A stretch of DNA of 64,000 bases, taken from JAEYFP01 sp964579795 (lineage in GTDB: Bacteria; Bacillota; Clostridia; Lachnospirales; Lachnospiraceae). Below the pieces are notes generated by a model that saw only the letters and a list, made by a program, of their open reading frames with translations, ran no database searches and was not told the origin of the DNA. The stretch's first letter is position 1. The number at the start of each line of letters is the position of its first letter. The stretch spans positions 1 to 64,000 of the forward strand of contig CAZOHM010000002.1 in NCBI GenBank assembly GCA_964579795.1. Direction: 5' to 3'. Positions 54,751-62,745 of the stretch are shown here, in pieces. The position numbers and the translations under genes are program-made.

Positions 54751-55758
54751 ATGGCTAAAGCAGTTAAGCTGGCTGATATCGCAGAGAGAGTAGGTGTCAG
54801 TACAGTATCTGTCTCGAAAGCATTGTCCGGTAAAGGTGGTGTGAGTAGTTCGGTACAGGAGGAAATAGAGAGAGTTGCAAAGGAACTTGGCTATGTTTCC
54901 AAGGCAGATGCTGTGAAAAGAAAAAGTGGCAGTACCGGCAATGTGGGCGTACTGCTTCCTCAAAGATTTATCGGTCAGAATACTTTTTACTGGAGTCTGT
55001 ATCAACAGCTTGTCAATTCGCTTTCTTCGAGAGGGTTTTATGGAATACTGGAGCTTTTACAGGTTGAAGACGAAAAGAATCTGGTAATGCCAAAGATGCT
55101 TACTGATAAGAAGGTGGATGGAATTATCATTCTTGGTCAGGTAAGTGTAGAATATACAAGCTTTATTCATGATGAGCAGCCATTCCCTATGATGTTTCTT
55201 GATTACTATATTGGTAAGGGCGAATATGATATGGTCATTTCTGATGGATTTCACGGAATGTATCGACTGACAAACTATCTGATTGAAATGGGACACAGAG
55301 AAATTGGATTTGTTGGAACGATTCTGGCAACGAGCAGTATTATGGATCGGTATCTTGGATATGTGAAAGCACTGTTAGAAGCAGGCATTGAACCGAATCC
55401 GGAGTGGGTTATCCCTGATAGGGATCTTAGAACAGACAATTTTGTGGACTTTGTATTTCCCAAAAAGATGCCAACTGCATTTGCCTGCAACTGTGATGTT
55501 GTTGCATATAGATTGATTCGGAATCTGAAGGAAAAGGGCTTATCCGTACCGCGTGACATATCTGTTGTCGGATATGATAATTATTCCTTTGAGGATGCTC
55601 TGCAGGCACCGATTACGACCTATGATGTTGGAATGCATCGGATGGCAGATGCCTGTGTGAAAACATTAATTAACAAGGTGTATGGGGAACGTTATTATAA
55701 GGGAGTACAGATTGTGACCGGTCATATTGTATATCGTGACAGCGTAAGACGACAATAA
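54751..55758 (+). CDS. LacI family transcriptional regulator
   Basis: A 335-residue regulator with an N-terminal LacI helix-turn-helix and hinge (VKLADIAERVGVSTVSVSKA, residues 6-25) and a periplasmic-binding-protein-like ligand domain ending in GHIVYRDSVRRQ. The hinge segment lacks the usual SRALNG wording but keeps the fold. Being coupled to the beta-mannosidase gene, it likely senses mannose or a manno-oligosaccharide and controls that gene through the palindrome at 52200-52210. The ligand is inferred from context only. Confidence 0.88.
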   Translation: MAKAVKLADIAERVGVSTVSVSKALSGKGGVSSSVQEEIERVAKELGYVSKADAVKRKSGSTGNVGVLLPQRFIGQNTFYWSLYQQLVNSLSSRGFYGILELLQVEDEKNLVMPKMLTDKKVDGIIILGQVSVEYTSFIHDEQPFPMMFLDYYIGKGEYDMVISDGFHGMYRLTNYLIEMGHREIGFVGTILATSSIMDRYLGYVKALLEAGIEPNPEWVIPDRDLRTDNFVDFVFPKKMPTAFACNCDVVAYRLIRNLKEKGLSVPRDISVVGYDNYSFEDALQAPITTYDVGMHRMADACVKTLINKVYGERYYKGVQIVTGHIVYRDSVRRQ

Positions 55759-55800
55759 CTTTCAGTTACATGGGCTGTCAGTTACAGGAGGTAATAGAAG

Positions 55801-55983
55801 ATGGAAGGACAAATACCAAAGGATCCTGCAATGCTTTTGAGCTTTGTAAATCTGAAATTAAGAGATTATTATCATAATCTACAGGAGCTTTGCAGTGATC
55901 TGTCGCTTGATCAGCAGGAGCTTGAGGAACGTCTGGAATTAATAGATTATCATTATGACGCAGAAAGTAATCAATTTATTTAG
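55801..55983 (+). CDS. DUF4250 domain protein
   Basis: A 60-residue acidic protein with the family pattern PKDPAMLLSFVNLKLRDYY followed by a Leu/Glu-rich helix and DYHYDAESNQF. It is recognised as DUF4250, a small conserved Firmicutes family of unknown function. CAGGAGG lies nine bases before the ATG. It sits between the LacI gene and the deacetylase gene with short gaps. Confidence 0.85.
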   Translation: MEGQIPKDPAMLLSFVNLKLRDYYHNLQELCSDLSLDQQELEERLELIDYHYDAESNQFI

Positions 55984-56028
55984 AAAGCAGCATATGATAG
56001 AAGTAAGGACAGTTGAAGGATTAACAGA

Positions 56029-56766
56029 ATGATACTGTATATCATGGAACGAATCGTGCAGCTGCGCTTTCGAATTTTTTCTTTACTTCTACTTGTCGGA
56101 TTGACTACTCTGGTCTGCGCATATCAAAGCAAACAGGAAGGCCGATGGATGGAAACACAGCTGTCGGTGACAGAAACGGAAACGGAAACAGAAACAGAAA
56201 CAGAACCAAAACAGAAGCCCAAGATTGCAATTACATTTGATGATGGACCGGATCCGGTCTACACAGAAAAAATACTGGATGTCCTGAAGAAAAACAACAT
56301 CAGGGCTACTTTTTTTCTTATGGGAAAATGTATTGACGGGAATGAGGAAATTGTGAAACGTATGGCAGAAGAAGGACATTTGATCGGAAATCATACGTTT
56401 GATCATGTGAATTTGACAAAACTTCCAGAAGAGGAGAGCTGCAGACAGCTTTTGGAGACCTCAGAGCTGATTGGGGCATTGACCGGACAGAGTGTAGACT
56501 ATGTCAGACCACCATTCGGAGCATGGGATGAAAATGCAAAGTGCAGAACGGACTTAATTCCTGTGTTTTGGACAATTGATACAAAGGACTGGTATTATCA
56601 GAATGCTCAGTTAAGCTTTGATAGTGTAAAACAAATACAGGAAAATGATATTATTCTTATGCATGACCAGTATGCAGAAACTGTAGAAGTATTACAGTTG
56701 ATTATTGACTACATAAGTCAGCACGGGTATGAGCCAGTAACAGTAGATGAAATAATTATGAACTAA
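56029..56766 (+). CDS. Membrane-anchored polysaccharide deacetylase (NodB domain)
   Basis: A 245-residue protein with an N-terminal membrane anchor or signal (residues about 14-33), a Thr-Glu repeat linker (about 48-59) and a NodB domain. Motifs seen: TFDDGPD (Asp71/Asp72), the metal-binding HTFDH (His122, His126) and RPPFGAWD. These enzymes remove acetyl groups from peptidoglycan, chitin-like or other N-acetylated glycans outside the cell. A Cys near residue 30 lacks a lipobox, so it is probably not a lipoprotein. GAAGGA is eight bases before the start. Confidence 0.86.
   Translation: MILYIMERIVQLRFRIFSLLLLVGLTTLVCAYQSKQEGRWMETQLSVTETETETETETEPKQKPKIAITFDDGPDPVYTEKILDVLKKNNIRATFFLMGKCIDGNEEIVKRMAEEGHLIGNHTFDHVNLTKLPEEESCRQLLETSELIGALTGQSVDYVRPPFGAWDENAKCRTDLIPVFWTIDTKDWYYQNAQLSFDSVKQIQENDIILMHDQYAETVEVLQLIIDYISQHGYEPVTVDEIIMN
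56170..56205 (+). repeat. Six hexamer repeats encoding Thr-Glu
   Basis: Six ACAGAA/ACGGAA units encode TE six times, the spacer between the membrane anchor and the NodB domain of the deacetylase. In-frame length change is possible. Confidence 0.92.
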
Positions 56767-56821
56767 AGCTGAAATCATAAACCGGAGCTGATGATTATGC
56801 TTGATTTATTGAGGAGAACAT

Positions 56822-58165
56822 ATGGATTTATTCAGTTACATGAGAGAAACTACAATGGAAAAGGAATCCCCGCTTGCTGCAAGACTCAGACCAACGACTC
56901 TTGAAGAGGTAGTCGGACAGCAGCACATTATCGGGAAGGATAAGCTGCTTTATCGTGCAATCAAGGCGGATAAATTGAGCTCCATTATTTTTTATGGACC
57001 TCCCGGCACTGGTAAAACAACACTTGCCAAAGTAATCGCCAATACAACAAGTGCTGAATTTACACAGCTGAATGCGACTGTTGCCGGAAAGAAGGATATG
57101 GAGGACGTAACTGCCAAGGCAAAGGATGTACTTGGCATGTATGGAAAGAAAACGATTTTATTTATTGACGAGATTCATCGTTTTAACAAAGGACAGCAGG
57201 ATTATCTGCTTCCTTTTGTTGAAGACGGAACAATCATATTAATTGGAGCAACTACTGAAAATCCATACTTTGAAGTAAATGGAGCTTTGATTTCACGTTC
57301 TATCATTTTTGAATTGAAACCACTTGAAAAAGATGATATTCGGACACTTCTGGAGCGCGCTGTGTATGACCGTGAAAAAGGTATGGGTGCTTATGATGCA
57401 GTAATTGAAGAGGATGCAGCCGCATTTCTTTCGGATATTTCAAATGGAGATGCCAGAGCTGCACTGAATGCAATTGAGCTTGGTATCATGACAACAGAAC
57501 GTTCCAAGGACGATGGAAAAATTCATATTACACTTGATGTGGCATCTGAATGTATTCAGAAGCGAGTAGTGAGATATGATAAAAGTGGGGACAACCATTA
57601 TGATACAATTTCTGCATTTATCAAAAGTATGAGGGGCTCTGATCCTGATGCAGCAGTTTTTTATCTCGCAAAGATGCTGTATGCAGGAGAAAGTGTGACG
57701 TTTATTGCCAGAAGAATGATGATTTGCGCAGCAGAAGATGTTGGAAATGCAGATCCAATGGCATTGACTGTTGCAGTCGCCGCCGCACAGGCTGTTGAAA
57801 GGATTGGAATGCCGGAATCTCAGATTATTCTGTCACAGGCAGTTACCTATATTGCCACAGCACCTAAGAGCAATGCTGCTGTAGCAGCAATTGGAGAAGC
57901 AATGACTGCTGTCGGAGAGACAAAGGACATTACAATTCCGACTCATTTACAGGATGCCCATTACAAAGGGGCAGCAAATCTTGGACACGGTGATGGCTAT
58001 AAATATGCCCATGCATATCCAAATAATTATGTGAAGCAGCAATATCTTCCATATGAACTGAGTGGAAGAGAGTTTTATCATCCTTCAGGGAATGGATATG
58101 AAAAGAAAATAAAGGAACATATGAAATGGCTGAAGGAACAGGCTGAGAAAGAAAAAGAAAAATAG
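56822..58165 (+). CDS. rarA: Replication-associated recombination protein A (RarA/MgsA)
   Basis: A 447-residue AAA+ ATPase acting at stalled replication forks. Seen: RLRPTTLEEVVGQQHI, Walker A GPPGTGKT at 59-66, Walker B FIDEIHRF, sensor GATTENP, and a C-terminal tetramerisation region with GEAMTAVGETKDITIPTHLQ. Normal length. GAGGAG precedes the ATG. It is convergent with the DUF4364 gene. Confidence 0.94.
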   Translation: MDLFSYMRETTMEKESPLAARLRPTTLEEVVGQQHIIGKDKLLYRAIKADKLSSIIFYGPPGTGKTTLAKVIANTTSAEFTQLNATVAGKKDMEDVTAKAKDVLGMYGKKTILFIDEIHRFNKGQQDYLLPFVEDGTIILIGATTENPYFEVNGALISRSIIFELKPLEKDDIRTLLERAVYDREKGMGAYDAVIEEDAAAFLSDISNGDARAALNAIELGIMTTERSKDDGKIHITLDVASECIQKRVVRYDKSGDNHYDTISAFIKSMRGSDPDAAVFYLAKMLYAGESVTFIARRMMICAAEDVGNADPMALTVAVAAAQAVERIGMPESQIILSQAVTYIATAPKSNAAVAAIGEAMTAVGETKDITIPTHLQDAHYKGAANLGHGDGYKYAHAYPNNYVKQQYLPYELSGREFYHPSGNGYEKKIKEHMKWLKEQAEKEKEK

Positions 58166-58182
58166 AAATAGAAAGACAAATC

Positions 58183-58214
58183 ATGAAATCAACGTATGAA
58201 ATCAACTTATGAAA
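58183..58214. repeat. 13-nt repeats at the rarA/DUF4364 junction
   Basis: ATGAAATCAACGT and ATGAAATCAACTT lie head to tail, then a partial copy. They fill the 41-nt gap and enter the 3' end of the DUF4364 gene. No terminator is evident here. Confidence 0.85.
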
Positions 58215-58722
58215 GCAGGGTTTCCATTAGAAAGGCATAAACATCCTGATTCCTCTCCTGCCAGTTTTCGCAAATATGAGCGACAGCATCCTCGGTCGGC
58301 ATGGTAATCCGAATATTCATCAGGTCAGTATTTTTTTCCTTTGCAGTAAGCTCCGCTGTGTATTCTCCTGTTGTCAGCTTGTAATAGGTTGACTGTATGG
58401 ATACTTCATCACGCAAGTCCACTTCTTTATCTGCAAAGTAAGCTTTTATGTCTGCCTTTATTCCATCATTGATTCGTCCGGTAAAATACTGGAGTGTTTT
58501 TCGACCGTCTTCTGTAAGTGACAGATGGGAGCTGTTACGCAGAGATTTTGATTCGACGAGTTTGGAATCAATCAGTTCACAGGTTGCCTGCTGGAGTGAA
58601 AAGTAATTTGCATATTCTTTTCCGAGAACGAAGTCGAAAATTTGTGCTTTTGTAAGTGGAAAATCCACTTGATCGAGCATATACAGTACAATCAGTTTAT
58701 AGAGTGTCATTGGGTCTGTCAT
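58207..58722 (-). CDS. DUF4364 family protein, winged-helix-like
   Basis: A 171-residue protein recognised as DUF4364, a Firmicutes family. The first 80 residues look like a winged helix (LTKAQIFDFVLGKEYANYF, then a beta-hairpin with SHLSLTEDGRKTLQYF), as in PadR- or MarR-like DNA-binding proteins; the rest is a small alpha/beta domain. Function unknown, possibly a regulator. GAGGAGG precedes the start. It is divergent from rho with back-to-back promoters. Confidence 0.84.
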   Translation of the reverse strand: MTDPMTLYKLIVLYMLDQVDFPLTKAQIFDFVLGKEYANYFSLQQATCELIDSKLVESKSLRNSSHLSLTEDGRKTLQYFTGRINDGIKADIKAYFADKEVDLRDEVSIQSTYYKLTTGEYTAELTAKEKNTDLMNIRITMPTEDAVAHICENWQERNQDVYAFLMETLLS

Positions 58723-58751
58723 TGGATTTTCACCTCCTCGTCTATAAGCAT

Positions 58752-58780
58752 ATCATAAATGATTAAATGAATGAAATCAA
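58752..58780 (-). promoter_or_regulatory. Promoter of the DUF4364 gene
   Basis: On the minus strand TTGATT (58780-58775), a 17-bp spacer, and TATGAT (58757-58752). It lies eight bases from the -35 box of the rho promoter on the other strand. Confidence 0.58.
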
Positions 58781-58788
58781 GTTTGTTA

Positions 58789-58817
58789 TTGCTTTTTCCA
58801 AAATTTTAATGTATAAT
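58789..58817 (+). promoter_or_regulatory. Promoter of rho
   Basis: TTGCTT at 58789-58794, a 17-bp spacer, and a perfect TATAAT at 58812-58817. It gives a leader of about 170 nt with a 6-bp hairpin (CAGGCT with AGCCTG, 58935-58953) but no clear terminator; the long leader would suit Rho autoregulation. Confidence 0.66.
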
Positions 58818-58996
58818 TCTTTTGGTTAGTAATACACTACAGTACAAAGTAATACATATGAGATTTTATACCAGATTCAGTTATCAAATCCATTTTTAAT
58901 CCCAATTAATGATATGAATGATATTTGTAAATTGCAGGCTGTAGAAGAGCCTGGTTTAATAGATTTATATAAACTCTTTACGGGAGGAAAGAAAGT

Positions 58997-60532
58997 ATGA
59001 TGCGTGAGAAGTATGAGTCCCTGTCACTTGTAGCCCTTAAGGACATTGCAAAGGCACGGGGAATCAAAGGTGTTTCTGTCATGAAAAAGTCAGTGATTGT
59101 AGAAGCAATGCTGGCTGAGGATGAAAGAGACGCACAAAAGGCTGCCGAGACGCAGGATAAAACGACAGCTCAAGAGAAACATCCGGAGTCAAAGAAGCAG
59201 AGCCAGGGTCAGAGCCAAAATCAAGGTCAGAACCAGGAGAAAACCACTCCGACACAGCAGAATCAAAATCAGGGTCAAGGGCAGGAGAAATCCACTCCGG
59301 CACAGCAGAATCAAAATCAGGGTCAAGGGCAGCAGGCTGCCAAGCACAAGCAGACATCAAATCTCAATGAGGATATTGACATTTCGGAAGAAAAGAGATG
59401 CCTTGACAGTGGTGTATCAGCTGATGGAATATTAGAAGTACTTGCTGATGGCTATGGCTTCATCCGAAGTGAAAACTATCTTCCAGGAGAAAATGATGTA
59501 TATGTTGCACCGAGTCAGATACGTAGATTCGGGCTCAAAACTGGTGATATCATTGTTGGAAACACAAGATTAAAAACACAGAATGATAAATTTGGCGCGC
59601 TGCTTTTTGTCAAGACAATCAATGGTCTGCAGCCACTCGATGCAGCAAAGAGGAAGAATTTTGAGGACTTGACACCAATTTTTCCAAATGAAAGACTTCG
59701 TATGGAAGCGCCGGGAGCCAGTGTGGCAATGCGGATTATGGATTTGATTTCTCCTGTTGGAAAGGGGCAGCGTGGAATGATTGTTTCGCCGCCAAAAGCA
59801 GGTAAGACGACTCTTTTAAAGGACGTTGCCAGATCAATTAAGAGAAACAGTCCGGAAATGCATCTGATTATTCTTTTGATTGATGAAAGACCAGAAGAAG
59901 TTACTGATATTAAAGAAGCAATTGCCGGTGCAAATGTGGAAGTTATTTATTCTACGTTTGATGAACTCCCTGAGCATCATAAGAGAGTTGCAGAGATGGT
60001 TATTGAGAGAGCAAAGCGCCTCGTAGAACATGGGAAGGATGTAACGATTCTTCTTGACAGTATTACGAGACTGACAAGAGCCTATAACCTGACTGTTCCA
60101 CCAAGTGGAAGAACATTATCCGGTGGTTTGGATCCGGCAGCACTTCATATGCCAAAGAGATTTTTTGGTGCGGCACGTAATATGCGCGAGGGCGGAAGTC
60201 TGACGATACTTGCGACTGCTTTGATCGAAACCGGAAGCAAAATGGATGATGTCGTATACGAAGAGTTTAAGGGTACAGGAAATATGGAAATGGTGCTGGA
60301 CAGAAAGCTTTCTGAAAAGCGTGTATTCCCTGCCATTGATATTCCAAAGTCAGGAACGAGACGAGAGGATCTGCTGCTTGATCAAGAAGAACTGGAAGCA
60401 ATCAATGTTATGCGTAAGGCTGTGAATGGTTTGAAGGCAGAGGAAGCTGTTGAAAAAATTCTGGACATGTTTGTGAAAACCCGTAATAACAGAGAGTTTG
60501 TCGATATGGTGAAAAAGATTAGGTTATTTTAA
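58997..60532 (+). CDS. rho: Transcription termination factor Rho
   Basis: A 511-residue hexameric RNA helicase. Order: N-terminal helical Rho_N domain (LSLVALKDIAKARGIKG); a Gln/Asn/Gly-rich low-complexity insert (about residues 55-122); the RNA-binding cold-shock-like domain (ADGYGFIRSENYLPGENDVYV); and the ATPase domain with Walker A PPKAGKT at 265-271, LLIDERPEEVTDI and the C-terminal GTRREDLLL. Escherichia Rho is 419 residues; the insert explains most of the extra length. GGGAGG precedes the start. Confidence 0.96.
   Translation: MMREKYESLSLVALKDIAKARGIKGVSVMKKSVIVEAMLAEDERDAQKAAETQDKTTAQEKHPESKKQSQGQSQNQGQNQEKTTPTQQNQNQGQGQEKSTPAQQNQNQGQGQQAAKHKQTSNLNEDIDISEEKRCLDSGVSADGILEVLADGYGFIRSENYLPGENDVYVAPSQIRRFGLKTGDIIVGNTRLKTQNDKFGALLFVKTINGLQPLDAAKRKNFEDLTPIFPNERLRMEAPGASVAMRIMDLISPVGKGQRGMIVSPPKAGKTTLLKDVARSIKRNSPEMHLIILLIDERPEEVTDIKEAIAGANVEVIYSTFDELPEHHKRVAEMVIERAKRLVEHGKDVTILLDSITRLTRAYNLTVPPSGRTLSGGLDPAALHMPKRFFGAARNMREGGSLTILATALIETGSKMDDVVYEEFKGTGNMEMVLDRKLSEKRVFPAIDIPKSGTRREDLLLDQEELEAINVMRKAVNGLKAEEAVEKILDMFVKTRNNREFVDMVKKIRLF
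59237..59332 (+). repeat. 48-nt tandem repeat in rho (2 copies)
   Basis: Two adjacent units encode EKTTPTQQNQNQGQGQ and EKSTPAQQNQNQGQGQ, part of the Gln/Asn-rich insert of Rho. Near-identity at DNA level suggests recent duplication. Confidence 0.9.
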
Positions 60533-60539
60533 AAAGTGC

Positions 60540-60568
60540 TTGCACATGCAAACAAGCTGTGGTACAAT
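60540..60568 (+). promoter_or_regulatory. Promoter of rpmE
   Basis: TTGCAC at 60540-60545, a 17-bp spacer, and TACAAT at 60563-60568, starting just after the rho stop codon. The leader is about 50 nt. Confidence 0.66.
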
Positions 60569-60625
60569 GACTAAGCTGTTTAAGTGTCGCATAAAAGTAA
60601 TAATGAATATAGAGAGGTGAAAGAA

Positions 60626-60832
60626 ATGAAAGAAGGAATACATCCAGAGTATCATCAGGCAACGGTAACCTGCAACTGTGGGAATACATTTGTAACAGGA
60701 TCAACAAAGGAAGATATCCACGTTGAAATTTGTTCTAAGTGTCATTCATTCTACACAGGTCAGCAGAAATCAGCAAGAACTGATGGACGTATAGACAAGT
60801 TCAACAAGAAATACGGTGTTGAAAGCAAATAG
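60626..60832 (+). CDS. rpmE: 50S ribosomal protein L31
   Basis: A 68-residue ribosomal protein of the zinc-binding type, with CNCG and CSKC supplying the four Cys; the zinc-free paralog lacks these. The frame is open to 60584, but the ATG at 60626 has GAGAGG at the right distance and begins with the usual MKEGIHP. A strong terminator follows, so it may be transcribed alone. Confidence 0.97.
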   Translation: MKEGIHPEYHQATVTCNCGNTFVTGSTKEDIHVEICSKCHSFYTGQQKSARTDGRIDKFNKKYGVESK

Positions 60833-60840
60833 TGAGATTA

Positions 60841-60879
60841 GAAAAGGTTGAGGTTTTTTAAATCTCAACCTTTTCTTTT
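60841..60879 (+). terminator. Intrinsic terminator after rpmE
   Basis: A perfect 12-bp stem GAAAAGGTTGAG with CTCAACCTTTTC and a T-rich tail, ending 15 nt before the next start codon. Confidence 0.85.
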
Positions 60880-60893
60880 CTGAGGAAAAATAT

Positions 60894-61889
60894 ATGACAA
60901 AAAAAAGTGGCAGAAGAAAAAAGAGAAAAGATCATTATTCAGGAATCGGTGGACAGGCAGTCATTGAAGGAATCATGATGAAGAATAAGGATAAATATTC
61001 GATTGCTGTCAGGACTCCGAGTAATGAAATAGAAGTAGTATTAGAGGAATATGATTCATTTGCGCCAAGCAAACGGTTTACAGAGATTCCGTTTGTAAGA
61101 GGAGTCTTTAATTTTATTGACTCCATGATTCTTGGCACAAGGACATTGACATATTCTGCATCTTTCTACGAGGAAGTAGATGAAAAAAAGAAAAAGAAGC
61201 AAAAGCTGATAGACAGGCTGCTTGGTGATAATGCAGAAAAGATATTGACAGGCTTTACTGTTTTTATTTCTGTATTGATTGCAATTGGATTGTTTATGCT
61301 GCTGCCGTATTTTCTGGCGCAGTTTTTAAAGAACTGGATTGTTTCTGATACGGTGATTGCGATATTGGAAGGGTGTTTCCGTGTACTGATTTTTGTTCTT
61401 TACATCGTTGCAATTTCCTGTATGAGAGATATTAAACGTGTATTTATGTATCATGGTGCAGAGCATAAATGTATTAACTGCATTGAAAAAGCTCATATCC
61501 TGAATGTGGAGAATGTCAGAAAAGCATCAAGACAGCATAAAAGATGCGGTACGAGTTTTATGTTCTTTGTCATATTTATCAGTGTGATATTATTTATTTT
61601 TATCCGGGTTGATGATCCGATTATGCGTATTGTAATCAGACTGCTTCTAATTCCGGTGATTGCCAGTGTGTCTTACGAGATTATCAGACTTGCCGGACGA
61701 AGCAACAGCTTGTTTGTCAAAATTTTATCTGCTCCGGGTATGTGGCTGCAAAAGCTGACGACACGTGAACCTGATGATGATATGATTGAGGTGGCGATTG
61801 CAGCTGTTGAGGCTGTGTTTGACTGGAAGGAATATTTCAGGAAAGAGTTTGGCTATGATGCAGATGAACAGGAAACAGACTTATTGTGA
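60894..61889 (+). CDS. DUF1385 family membrane protein
   Basis: A 331-residue protein with a basic N terminus, the family motif GGQAVIEGIMM (about residues 20-30), FVRGVFNFIDSM, and about four transmembrane helices in the second half, with HGAEHKCINCIE between helices. DUF1385 proteins are conserved beside prmC and prfA in Clostridia; their function is unknown, though they have been linked to metal-dependent enzyme-like folds only by prediction. GAGGA precedes the start. The prmC start lies inside its 3' end. Confidence 0.88.
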   Translation: MTKKSGRRKKRKDHYSGIGGQAVIEGIMMKNKDKYSIAVRTPSNEIEVVLEEYDSFAPSKRFTEIPFVRGVFNFIDSMILGTRTLTYSASFYEEVDEKKKKKQKLIDRLLGDNAEKILTGFTVFISVLIAIGLFMLLPYFLAQFLKNWIVSDTVIAILEGCFRVLIFVLYIVAISCMRDIKRVFMYHGAEHKCINCIEKAHILNVENVRKASRQHKRCGTSFMFFVIFISVILFIFIRVDDPIMRIVIRLLLIPVIASVSYEIIRLAGRSNSLFVKILSAPGMWLQKLTTREPDDDMIEVAIAAVEAVFDWKEYFRKEFGYDADEQETDLL

Positions 61890-62724
61890 GTTATTCAGGG
61901 CAGGAGAGACGTTTTTATCAGAGCATGGAATTGCTGAGGCAGCACTGGATGCAAGACTTTTATTGGAAAATCTGCTTGGAACGAATCGAAATTATCTGCT
62001 TGCACATGGAGAAGAGCCTGTAGAGTCCGAGAAAGCCACACAATATATACAGCTGCTTGAAAAACGTGCATCACATATGCCCTTACAATATATTACCGGA
62101 TTTCAGGAATTTATGGGATTGACGTTTGAGGTAAATGAACATGTGCTGATTCCGAGACAGGATACAGAATGTCTTGTGGAAGAGGCAATGCTCGAAATTA
62201 TGGATGGCATGCATGTTCTTGACATGTGTACCGGTTCAGGCTGTATTCTTATCAGCTTGATGAAGTATAAAAATGAAATCCATGGAACTGCTGTGGATAT
62301 TTCTGAAGAAGCACTGGATGTTGCAAAACGAAATGCAGCTGCCAATTCTGTTTCGATTACGTTTATTGAAAGTGATTTGTTTACGAATGTAAAACTGCAG
62401 TCACCGTCTGAAAAATTTGATGTGATTGTATCCAATCCACCGTATATCCGTTCAGATGTGATTCCTTCGTTGATGGAAGAGGTCAGAGATTATGAGCCAA
62501 AGCTTGCACTTGACGGAACCGGAGACGGACTATTCTTTTATAGGAAAATCACAGAAGAATCAGGCAGCTGTTTATTGCATGAAGGAAAGCTGCTGTTTGA
62601 AATAGGATTTGATCAGGGTGAGCAGGTAAAGGCTCTGATGCAGGAAAATGGATTTACAGATATCCGAGTAGTAAAGGATCTGGCAGGACTTGACAGAGTC
62701 GTTTGCGGAACATATACAGGATAG
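61855..62724 (+). CDS. prmC: Peptide chain release factor N5-glutamine methyltransferase PrmC
   Basis: A 289-residue S-adenosylmethionine-dependent enzyme that methylates the Gln of the GGQ motif in release factors. The catalytic NPPY is at 194-197, and the SAM-binding DMCTGSGCI lies before it. Starts at 61855, 61858 or 61864 are possible, all inside the end of the DUF1385 gene (about 35-nt overlap), with GGAAAGAG upstream; the frame is open further up but that part belongs to the DUF1385 frame region. Its substrate prfA follows after 21 nt. Confidence 0.93.
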   Translation: MMQMNRKQTYCELFRAGETFLSEHGIAEAALDARLLLENLLGTNRNYLLAHGEEPVESEKATQYIQLLEKRASHMPLQYITGFQEFMGLTFEVNEHVLIPRQDTECLVEEAMLEIMDGMHVLDMCTGSGCILISLMKYKNEIHGTAVDISEEALDVAKRNAAANSVSITFIESDLFTNVKLQSPSEKFDVIVSNPPYIRSDVIPSLMEEVRDYEPKLALDGTGDGLFFYRKITEESGSCLLHEGKLLFEIGFDQGEQVKALMQENGFTDIRVVKDLAGLDRVVCGTYTG

Positions 62725-62745
62725 CTGTGTAGCTGGAGGAAAAAG

